From: Clostridiales bacterium
GTDB taxonomy: Bacteria > Bacillota > Clostridia > Oscillospirales > CAG-272
Length of the DNA: 6,020 bases
Direction: 5' to 3'
Assembly: GCA_012511425.1 (NCBI GenBank)
Contig: JAAZGC010000300.1
Span: forward strand, 1-6,020
Shown: piece by piece, positions 1-4,781 of the stretch
Position numbering within the stretch: the stretch's first letter is position 1
How the letters are laid out: every line of letters begins with the position of its first letter
Notes under the pieces: model-generated
The model's input: the letters and a program-made list of their open reading frames with translations, nothing else
Database searches by the model: none
Told to the model about the DNA's origin: nothing
Position numbers and translations under genes: made by a program

Positions 1-1703
1 AGATCCGACCAGCCGCCGATGCCGATGATATTCAGCGAGGAGCTGGTCATTTCGGCGGAGCGGGAGGTGTCGATGTATTTGAAAACGTTGTATATCGCCT
101 TGCGCTCGACCGGCTCGACAAAGCCGTCGCCGTTGGTGTCGGCGGAGCTCCAGAGTCCGCGGCGGCTTTCGGCGCCGTCGACGTGGTCGGAGTAGATTAT
201 CGCTTCGATCGTATCCGAGAAAAGCGCCTGGTAATAGGCGTAGGCGTAGCTTGCCGCCTGGTTCGCCGTGGTGTCGCCGGTTTCGGCGGCGGATGTCATG
301 ACGCCGTCATATCCCGCCGTTTCGGCGCCCGCGACGCTGAAATCATGAATAAGCACGCTGCGCGGCGAGCCGTTGTACAAAAACTGCTCGGTCGAGAGGA
401 AGAGCGTCATCACGTCGATGTTCTTCATCGTGACGAAGGGGCTGTTTGCGTCGGTGGTTGCGTAATCGTCGAGCCATATCGAGGAAGACTGCCTGTCCGA
501 CGGGGAGGCGCAGAGCGCCAGCCGCCAGGGGATATCCCCCGACCACTTCACCTTGTCGGCGAATTTAATCAGAAATGTCTTCGAGTCGTAGTCGACCTGG
601 CTGTCGGGATCGCGGTTCATGTCGGAACTCAGGACGTTGAAGTTGTTGTCGAGGGGGAGATAAACGCGGGCGTTTGAGTAAACCGTCCTGACGGCGGTGT
701 CCGCCATGCGGAAGGCGACTATATAATAGTTGAGGAAGGAGTCCATATTCATCGGACCCATGTAGTGGTAGTTGCGGTTGGAGTTGACGTTGAAGCCCCA
801 GATATAGCTGCCGCAGAAGCCGTGGGTGCCCTCGGGATCGGTGTAGCGGTCGCAGAGGAAGGAAAGCAGCCCCTGCGTCATCGTAACGGCGCGTTCGTCG
901 CCGACGTTAAGCGCGCACATGACGGCGGAGGAGGGGGTGTCCGGGTAATAGAGGCAGTCGAGCGCCGAGCTCTGCCCTTCCTTTTTCGCCGTAAGGACGA
1001 AATCGAAGTAGACGTTGACTCCGGCGTCGGTCATAAGCCGAGTCTTCATGTCGAGGGCGTCGAGCGCCTTGCGGCTGACGTACCGGGTTTCGCCGGCGAA
1101 TTCGTATGAATAGGTGTCGCCCGGCTCGGTCACGATGAAGTCGTTGATCGCGACGTCGATGACGGTATGGCTGATGCCGAGTTCAATGGCGTCGCTCCAG
1201 AGGGTGGTGCGGAGACCCTTTTTCATCTGATTTCCGGCGGAGATCACTTCCGGGAAGTCGTATTTGTATTTCGCCGCGACGGTCGGATTGTCGAAGTAGC
1301 GTGCGGGGGCGCAGACGGCAAAGCTTGCGCCGGTCTCGATTGCGGCGATGAATTTGGAATAGACGAGCTGAGGTTCCTTTGCAAGGTCGCATTTTACTTT
1401 GAACGAGAGCTTGTTCTCGACTTTGGCGGTGCCGACGGGGGTGTATTCGGCGAGCTTCGACGCCGAGCCGTAAGGAGCGACCGCGAAAAGGGAGACGGTT
1501 TCCCCTCTGTGCGCCGAGACGAAGTCGTCGGTAAACTGAACCTTGACTTCATATGAGGCGGCGTCTTCGGCGAACACCGCCGATACGATCTCGTCGGAGG
1601 TGATGTCAGCTGCGGCAAAAACGCCGACGCCGAAGGACGCGGCGGCAAAAAGGCAGAGCGCAAAAATGAGCGCCCGCGCCGCATATAAAGTTGACTTCTT
1701 CAT
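1..1703 (-). CDS. Secreted DUF5722-like protein (glycoside-hydrolase-like), 3' end off the window
   Basis: The frame is open from ATG at 1703-1701 to the left edge: 567 full codons and no stop, so the C-terminus is missing. GGAGA at 1715-1711 lies 7-8 bases before the ATG and fixes the start. Residues 1-30 form a signal peptide: basic MKKSTLYAAR, a hydrophobic stretch of about 20 residues, and a likely cut at VFA|A, so the protein is exported. Residues 35-150 look like a beta-rich N-terminal domain. From about 160 the pattern resembles DUF5722 proteins as I remember them, which are thought to be TIM-barrel glycoside-hydrolase-like: KKGLRTTLWSDAIELGISH (161-179), RYTDPEGTHGF (286-296), YIWGFNVN (300-307), MGPMNMDSFLNYY (315-327), RVYLPLDNNF (346-355) and YNVFKYIDT (538-546). 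An EF-hand/dockerin-like calcium loop, DTNGDGFVEPVE, lies at 522-533. The substrate is unknown. The secreted reading is firm; the family name comes from motif memory and would need a profile search. Confidence 0.72.
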   Translation of the reverse strand, partial: MKKSTLYAARALIFALCLFAAASFGVGVFAAADITSDEIVSAVFAEDAASYEVKVQFTDDFVSAHRGETVSLFAVAPYGSASKLAEYTPVGTAKVENKLSFKVKCDLAKEPQLVYSKFIAAIETGASFAVCAPARYFDNPTVAAKYKYDFPEVISAGNQMKKGLRTTLWSDAIELGISHTVIDVAINDFIVTEPGDTYSYEFAGETRYVSRKALDALDMKTRLMTDAGVNVYFDFVLTAKKEGQSSALDCLYYPDTPSSAVMCALNVGDERAVTMTQGLLSFLCDRYTDPEGTHGFCGSYIWGFNVNSNRNYHYMGPMNMDSFLNYYIVAFRMADTAVRTVYSNARVYLPLDNNFNVLSSDMNRDPDSQVDYDSKTFLIKFADKVKWSGDIPWRLALCASPSDRQSSSIWLDDYATTDANSPFVTMKNIDVMTLFLSTEQFLYNGSPRSVLIHDFSVAGAETAGYDGVMTSAAETGDTTANQAASYAYAYYQALFSDTIEAIIYSDHVDGAESRRGLWSSADTNGDGFVEPVERKAIYNVFKYIDTSRSAEMTSSSLNIIGIGGWSD

Positions 1704-1752
1704 ATCGTTTTCTCCGTTACTCTCGTATAAATTACCTCGGCGATGGAAAATC

Positions 1753-1798
1753 GGGTTTATTTGGTGGGTCGGATTTTTGCCCACAGCGGGATAAATCC
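1753..1798 (-). other. Possible structured leader before the secreted-protein gene
   Basis: Nested inverted repeats lie between tpiA and the secreted-protein gene. The outer arms are 1753-1760 and 1791-1798 (8 bp, with one A-C mismatch when read on the minus strand). The inner arms GTGGG/CCCAC are at 1764-1768 and 1780-1784. Read leftward, this would fold in the leader of the secreted-protein mRNA or in a read-through transcript from tpiA. There is no T-run, so it is not a good terminator. I found no convincing promoter for the secreted-protein gene in this gap. Confidence 0.25.
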
Positions 1799-1800
1799 GG

Positions 1801-1830
1801 TTAAACAGGCTGTCGGTTCCTAAAGACAGC
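1801..1830 (-). terminator. Weak candidate terminator after tpiA
   Basis: Just past the tpiA stop, the minus strand can form GCTGTC (1830-1825), a 10-base loop, and GACAGC (1814-1809), followed by CTGTTTAA. The stem is only 6 bp and the T-run is short, so termination would be partial at best, and some read-through into the secreted-protein gene is plausible. Confidence 0.3.
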
Positions 1831-1834
1831 GCTT

Positions 1835-2611
1835 TTAAGCGGGGTCGTTGGCGGCTTTTACTATGACGGTAAAGTCCACCGGCTTCAGCGATGCGCCGCC
1901 GATAAGTCCGCCGTCGATGTCCGGCTCGTTCAGAAGATCGGCGCAGTTTGCGGCGTTCATCGAGCCGCCGTAAAGGATATGGACGCGGTCGGCGATGAAA
2001 TTTCCGTAAATCCTGCCGACGATCGAGCGGATCTGCGCACAGACTTCCTGAGCCTGGGAGGTGGACGCATTGCGGCCGGTGCCTATCGCCCATACCGGCT
2101 CATAAGCAAAGACGACGTTTGCCATCTGCTCGGCGGATACGTTCTGGAGGGCGATTTTCGTCTGAAGTCCGACGACTTCTTCGGTGATGCCGGCGTCGCG
2201 GTCGGTAAGCGTTTCGCCGACGCAGATTATCGTCTGAAGTCCGGCGTCGAGGGCGGCGCGGGCGCGGAGGTTGACAGTCTCGTCGGTCTCGCCGAAATAG
2301 GTGCGGCGCTCCGAGTGGCCGACTATGACGCTTGTCGCGCCGATATCGAGCAGCATTTCGGCGGAGATTTCGCCGGTGAAGGAGCCCTTCGGTGCGGAGT
2401 GCACATTCTGCGCTCCGACTCTGATATTGGTGCCGCGGGTCTTCCCGACAGCCGTGCAGAGGTCGACAAAGGGAACGCAGACGACGATGTCGGCGCGGTC
2501 GACTTCGGATACCATCGGGATCAGTTCATCGAGTAATTCGACGCATTCGTGCGGCGTCTTGTTCATTTTCCAGTTGCCGACGACAAGCGGCTTGCGAAGA
2601 CTTTTATTCAT
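1835..2611 (-). CDS. tpiA: Triose-phosphate isomerase
   Basis: This gene encodes a cytoplasmic enzyme of glycolysis and gluconeogenesis that interconverts dihydroxyacetone phosphate and glyceraldehyde 3-phosphate. From ATG at 2611 it gives 258 residues, normal for the family. The active site is intact: Lys15 in VGNWKMN, His99 in VGHSERR, and Glu171 in AYEPVWAIGTG at the start of the flexible loop. The phosphate-binding segments YGGS (214-217) and GGLIGGASL (234-242) are present. The frame stays open upstream to a TTG at 2695, but those 28 codons run through palindromic repeats and lack a ribosome site, whereas homology begins at MNKSLRKPLVVGNWK. The only Shine-Dalgarno-like site is GGAG at 2629-2626, 14 bases from the ATG, which is unusually far and suggests modest translation initiation. 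The next gene upstream is on the opposite strand, so tpiA probably has its own promoter. Confidence 0.97.
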   Translation of the reverse strand: MNKSLRKPLVVGNWKMNKTPHECVELLDELIPMVSEVDRADIVVCVPFVDLCTAVGKTRGTNIRVGAQNVHSAPKGSFTGEISAEMLLDIGATSVIVGHSERRTYFGETDETVNLRARAALDAGLQTIICVGETLTDRDAGITEEVVGLQTKIALQNVSAEQMANVVFAYEPVWAIGTGRNASTSQAQEVCAQIRSIVGRIYGNFIADRVHILYGGSMNAANCADLLNEPDIDGGLIGGASLKPVDFTVIVKAANDPA

Positions 2612-2653
2612 GGCGGTTAACTTAGCTCCGAGGTTTAAATTTATTGACGTTTT

Positions 2654-2698
2654 GAACAGCGCTTTGCGCCGTTCTGCGAATATTGCCTGCGGCAATAT
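2654..2698. repeat. Two tandem palindromic modules (REP-like) upstream of tpiA
   Basis: There are two short hairpins of the same design. The first has arms 2654-2662 and 2666-2674 (9 bp, one position wobble-paired on the minus strand) around the loop TTT. The second has arms ATATTGCC (2680-2687) and GGCAATAT (2691-2698), 8 perfect bp around TGC. Only TGC (2675-2677) separates GTTC of the first from the GAATATT start of the second. The segment 2676-2688 matches 6008-6020 at 12 of 13 bases, so both sites appear to belong to one repeat family. The modules would lie in the 5' leader of tpiA if its promoter is at 2712-2742. Confidence 0.6.
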
Positions 2699-2711
2699 AT
2701 CGCCGCCGGAA

Positions 2712-2742
2712 ATTTTAGTTTTAAAAAGAAAATACTTGACAA
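2712..2742 (-). promoter_or_regulatory. Tentative tpiA promoter, overlapping the divergent regulator promoter
   Basis: On the minus strand, TTGTCA (2742-2737, 5 of 6 consensus) and TAAAAT (2717-2712, 5 of 6) face tpiA with a 19-base spacer, which is longer than ideal. Its -35 box shares five bases with the -35 of the plus-strand regulator promoter, so the two could not be occupied at once. The leader would be about 95 bases and would include both palindromic modules. This is the best candidate I see for tpiA, but it is weak. Confidence 0.28.
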
Positions 2743-2764
2743 ATAATAACTTTTAAGTTATTAT
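2736..2764 (+). promoter_or_regulatory. Promoter of the XRE regulator
   Basis: A perfect -35 TTGACA at 2736-2741 is followed after 17 bases by a -10 TATTAT at 2759-2764 (5 of 6). TATAAT at 2762-2767 also matches consensus but would need a 20-base spacer. Transcription would begin about 20 bases before the ATG at 2792, giving a very short leader that carries the ribosome site. Confidence 0.7.
2743..2764. promoter_or_regulatory. Perfect 10-bp inverted repeat inside the promoter, likely operator
   Basis: ATAATAACTT (2743-2752) and AAGTTATTAT (2755-2764) are exact reverse complements around a central TT. The repeat fills the spacer between the -35 and -10 boxes and covers the -10. A dimeric helix-turn-helix repressor bound here would block the polymerase. 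The regulator encoded 28 bases downstream is the obvious candidate, because XRE antitoxins commonly repress their own promoters. The symmetry is directly visible; binding is inferred. Confidence 0.6.
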
Positions 2765-2791
2765 AATATATATACTGAAAGGGGGGCAAAA

Positions 2792-3097
2792 ATGGATAAT
2801 ACAAATAATCCCGCCGTCGGCAGAGACGCTATGGAGTTTATCGATTCTCTTTTAACTCCGGAGGAGATTGCGGAAAGCAATCTCAGAGTCGCCGTTATCG
2901 GGGAAATCATCAAAGCGCGGCAGGAAAAGGGAGTAAGCCAGAAGAAGCTTGAAGAGCTGAGCGGGGTAAAGCAGCCGGTTATAGCCAGAATGGAAAAGGG
3001 AGTTACAAGCCCGCAGCTTGATACCGTTCTGAAAATATTGGCTCCGCTCGGAAAGACGCTCGCGGTAGTCCCGCTTGATGCCCGCCAAACGGAATAA
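2792..3097 (+). CDS. XRE-family HTH regulator, antitoxin-like (HigA/RelB-type), solitary
   Basis: The gene encodes a 101-residue cytoplasmic DNA-binding protein. The start is clear: a G-rich ribosome site (2780-2786) ends 5 bases before the ATG. The N-terminal arm (residues 14-42, MEFIDSLLTPEEIAESNLRV and on) is typical of antitoxins paired with HigB/RelE-type toxins. The XRE helix-turn-helix spans about 37-92, with helix 2 at SQKKLEELSG (49-58), recognition helix KQPVIARMEKG (60-70), and the family ending SPQLDTVLKILAPLGKTLAVVPL (73-95). It is flanked by tpiA, a terminator and pgk, all oriented against it, and no toxin-sized gene lies beside it. Its coding sequence appears less GC-rich than its neighbours, which may mean it was acquired. 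It is either an orphan antitoxin now serving as a regulator, or an antitoxin whose toxin lies elsewhere. It is probably self-regulated through the inverted repeat at 2743-2764. Confidence 0.88.
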   Translation: MDNTNNPAVGRDAMEFIDSLLTPEEIAESNLRVAVIGEIIKARQEKGVSQKKLEELSGVKQPVIARMEKGVTSPQLDTVLKILAPLGKTLAVVPLDARQTE

Positions 3098-3102
3098 CGA
3101 AT

Positions 3103-3142
3103 AAGCTCAGCCGAAAAGGTTGGGCTTTTCTCTTTTTCTTTA
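3103..3142 (+). terminator. Intrinsic terminator of the XRE gene
   Basis: AAGCTCAGCC (3103-3112) pairs with GGTTGGGCTT (3118-3127) over 10 bp, counting two G-U pairs, around the loop GAAAA. A T-rich run (TTTTCTCTTTTTCTTT) follows immediately. It begins 5 bases after the stop codon, so the regulator is transcribed alone. Confidence 0.85.
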
Positions 3143-3163
3143 TTAATGATCGGGAGAGCCGCA

Positions 3164-3222
3164 TTTAAAACAAGCCCGGGGGAAATTATCCGGTTGTGAA
3201 ATGACTTCCCCCGGACGATAAT
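3164..3222 (-). terminator. Intrinsic terminator of pgk, with a competing fold
   Basis: On the minus strand, CCGGGGGAA (3214-3206) and TTCCCCCGG (3184-3176) form a perfect 9-bp stem with a 21-base loop, followed by GCTTGTTTTAAA. This is the likely end of the pgk transcript. An overlapping alternative pairs ATTATC plus CCGG on the 5' side (3222-3211) with CCGG plus ATAAT (3194-3185 region). The two folds share bases and exclude each other. Confidence 0.7.
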
Positions 3223-3233
3223 TGCTTTGCTGA

Positions 3234-4421
3234 TTATTTATCCTGCAGGCAGGCGATGCCGGGGAGCTCAAGTCCTTCGAGGAATTCGAGGGAGGCGCCG
3301 CCGCCGGTCGAGATGTGGGTCATCTTGTCTGCGTAGCCGAGTTTTTCGACCGCCGCTGCGGAGTCGCCGCCGCCGATGATGGAAACCGCGCCCGACTCGG
3401 CAACCGCGTGAGCAACCGAAGAAGTGCCGCCGGCGAAGTTCGACCATTCGGAAACGCCCATCGGGCCGTTCCATACGACGGTTCCGGCGCCCTGGATTGT
3501 CTTCGCGTAGAGCTCCTGGGTCTTGTCGCCGATGTCGAGTCCCATCCAGCCGGCGGGGATGCTGTCCGAATAGATGCGCATGAAGACGGTGTCTTCTTTA
3601 TATTCGCGGCCGATGATGTTGTCGACGGGGAGCAGCAGCGCGACCTTCTTTTCTTCGGCTTTTTTCATAATCTCGCGGGCGACGTCGAGCTTGTCTTCCT
3701 CGCAGAGGCTGTTGCCGGTGGAGCAGCCGCGGGCGCTGAAGAAAGTGTAGGCCATCGCGCCGCCGATTATCAGGGCGTCGACCTTGTCGAGCAGGTTGTT
3801 GATAACGCCGATCTTGTCGGAGACTTTGGCGCCGCCGAGGATTGCGACGAAGGGGCGCTTCGGCTCGGCGAGAGCTTCGCCCATGATGCCGATTTCTTTC
3901 TGAATCAGATAGCCGCATACGGCGGGGAGATAATCGGCGACGCCGGCGGTCGAGGAATGAGCGCGGTGAGCGGTGCCGAATGCGTCGTTTACATATATCT
4001 CGGCGAGGGAGGCGAGCTGCTTCGAGAATTCGGGGTCGTTCTTCTCTTCTTCTTTATGGAAGCGGACGTTTTCAATCAGCATTACGTCGCCTTCTTTGAG
4101 GGCGGCGGCTTTTGCGTGCGCGTCATCGCCGATGACGTCGGCTGCAAGCGGGACCGGTTTGCCGAGCAGCTCGGAGAGGCGGGCGGCGATCGGCGCCAAT
4201 GTATATTTCGGGTTGAACTCGCCCTTCGGGCGGCCGAGGTGAGAGCAAAGGATGACCTTCGCTTTGTTATCGATAAGATACTCAATAGTCGGAAGCGCGG
4301 CAACGATGCGCTTGTCGTCGGTGATGGTCTGGCCGTCCATCGGAACGTTGAAATCGCAGCGGACGAGGACTTTCTTGCCGGAAACGGCGATGTCTTCAAC
4401 GGTTTTTTTGTTGTAGTTCAT
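3234..4421 (-). CDS. pgk: Phosphoglycerate kinase
   Basis: This cytoplasmic glycolytic enzyme transfers a phosphate from 1,3-bisphosphoglycerate to ADP, making ATP and 3-phosphoglycerate. Its 395 residues match the usual bacterial length. In the N-terminal substrate domain, VLVRCDFNVPMDG (18-30), SHLGRPKG (60-67), ENVRFH (117-122) and FGTAHRAHSS (148-157) supply the conserved basic residues. In the C-terminal nucleotide domain, GGAKVSDKI (196-204), NGPMGV (318-323), GGGDSAAAVEKLG (350-362) and STGGGASLEFLEG (371-383) are intact. MGVSE has Ser where Phe is more common; this looks neutral. The start at ATG 4421-4419 fits the family N-terminus. AAGGA at 4438-4434 is 12 bases upstream, somewhat far. 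The gene is transcribed alone from the promoter at 4533-4561 and ends at its own hairpin. gapA is not next to it in this window. Confidence 0.97.
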   Translation of the reverse strand: MNYNKKTVEDIAVSGKKVLVRCDFNVPMDGQTITDDKRIVAALPTIEYLIDNKAKVILCSHLGRPKGEFNPKYTLAPIAARLSELLGKPVPLAADVIGDDAHAKAAALKEGDVMLIENVRFHKEEEKNDPEFSKQLASLAEIYVNDAFGTAHRAHSSTAGVADYLPAVCGYLIQKEIGIMGEALAEPKRPFVAILGGAKVSDKIGVINNLLDKVDALIIGGAMAYTFFSARGCSTGNSLCEEDKLDVAREIMKKAEEKKVALLLPVDNIIGREYKEDTVFMRIYSDSIPAGWMGLDIGDKTQELYAKTIQGAGTVVWNGPMGVSEWSNFAGGTSSVAHAVAESGAVSIIGGGDSAAAVEKLGYADKMTHISTGGGASLEFLEGLELPGIACLQDK

Positions 4422-4487
4422 ACTCTGTAAAATTCCTTTTGTTTCTGTATGTTTTATTCAGCCAAGTACCCGGAAAAGCCGACGCTG

Positions 4488-4518
4488 CGGCATTTCGACG
4501 CGGGGAAGCCCGCTGCCG
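4488..4518 (-). other. GC-rich hairpin in the pgk 5' leader
   Basis: On the minus strand, CGGCA joined directly to GCGGG (4518-4509), the loop CTTC, CCCGC (4504-4500), a 7-base bulge, and TGCCG (4492-4488) make a 10-bp hairpin in a leader of about 105 bases. It stands out from the AT-rich surroundings. It has no T-run and no known riboswitch signature that I recognise. It could stabilise the mRNA or affect translation. Confidence 0.4.
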
Positions 4519-4532
4519 GATATTCATATTAT

Positions 4533-4561
4533 ATTTTACCACAATAGGGGTGATTTAGCAA
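4533..4561 (-). promoter_or_regulatory. pgk promoter
   Basis: On the minus strand, -35 TTGCTA (4561-4556, 4 of 6) and -10 TAAAAT (4538-4533, 5 of 6) are separated by an ideal 17 bases. Transcription should start near 4526, giving a leader of about 105 bases before the pgk ATG. Confidence 0.6.
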
Positions 4562-4645
4562 GGGAATTGTGTAAATTTTAAATTTATTTTGTGTTATTCG
4601 GCAGCGAAAACGAGTTGTTTTACCGCGATTTTATGGAAAACCGGC

Positions 4646-4674
4646 TTGACATTGCCATCCAAAAGAAATATAAT
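4646..4674 (+). promoter_or_regulatory. Consensus sigma-A promoter of the acetyltransferase gene
   Basis: TTGACA at 4646-4651 and TATAAT at 4669-4674 are both perfect, with exactly 17 bases between them. Expected transcription start is near 4681, leaving a leader of about 100 bases. A second TATAATG follows 10 bases later (4679-4685) as part of a near-perfect 10-bp tandem duplication (4666-4675 and 4676-4685, 9 of 10 identical). A weaker TATAAT at 4735-4740 lacks a good -35. Confidence 0.82.
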
Positions 4675-4755
4675 GTAATATAATGACAAAAACCAGGATT
4701 TTTTCGGAAAAGTTCAGTCGTTATTTATGTTTTCTATAATAAAATAATATCAAAA

Positions 4756-4770
4756 CCGGATATTATCCGG
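4756..4770. promoter_or_regulatory. Short palindrome abutting the acetyltransferase ribosome site
   Basis: CCGGATA-T-TATCCGG is a perfect 7-bp inverted repeat. It can be an operator half-site pair in DNA; as RNA the loop must open to about 3 bases, leaving 6 bp. Its last bases merge with the G-run of the Shine-Dalgarno GGGGAGG (4770-4776), so folding or binding here could limit ribosome access. Confidence 0.4.
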
Positions 4771-4781
4771 GGGAGGCTTCT

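Larger units (their letters stand above)
4422..4781. other. 360-base divergent intergenic region between pgk and the acetyltransferase gene
   Basis: This gap holds no credible gene. From left to right it carries the pgk ribosome site, a GC-rich leader hairpin, the leftward pgk promoter, about 80 AT-rich bases with no recognised element (4562-4645), the rightward acetyltransferase promoter, an AT-rich leader, and a short palindrome touching the acetyltransferase ribosome site. The two promoters are about 85 bases apart, with their -35 boxes facing each other. Confidence 0.75.

Noticed and set aside
183..1556. Several plus-strand open frames opposite the secreted-protein gene
   Set aside because: The minus-strand frame is continuous over 567 codons with a signal peptide and ribosome site. 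The plus-strand frames are Val/Gly/Ala-rich mirrors of it.
1603..1703. Lipoprotein signal in the secreted protein (Cys17 in the hydrophobic core)
   Set aside because: The residues before the Cys (FAL) do not fit a lipobox and the Cys is in mid-core, while a good signal peptidase I site (VFA|A) follows.
1979..2536. A 185-codon plus-strand frame opposite tpiA
   Set aside because: It mirrors the codon bias of tpiA, has low-complexity acidic content and no ribosome site. tpiA is unambiguous.
2612..2695. A 28-codon N-terminal extension of tpiA starting from TTG at 2695
   Set aside because: The extension translates palindromic repeat sequence, has no ribosome site, and the family N-terminus begins at the ATG at 2611.
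3315..4430. A 371-codon open frame on the plus strand opposite pgk
   Set aside because: pgk on the other strand is certain, and the long antisense frame follows from its GC-rich third codon positions. The predicted protein has no recognisable motif and no ribosome site or promoter of its own.
4516..4764. The 9-mer CCGGATATT occurs both near the pgk start site (4516-4524) and before the acetyltransferase gene (4756-4764), suggesting a shared operator
   Set aside because: Only the right copy is palindromic, and a chance 9-base match within a 360-base region is quite likely.
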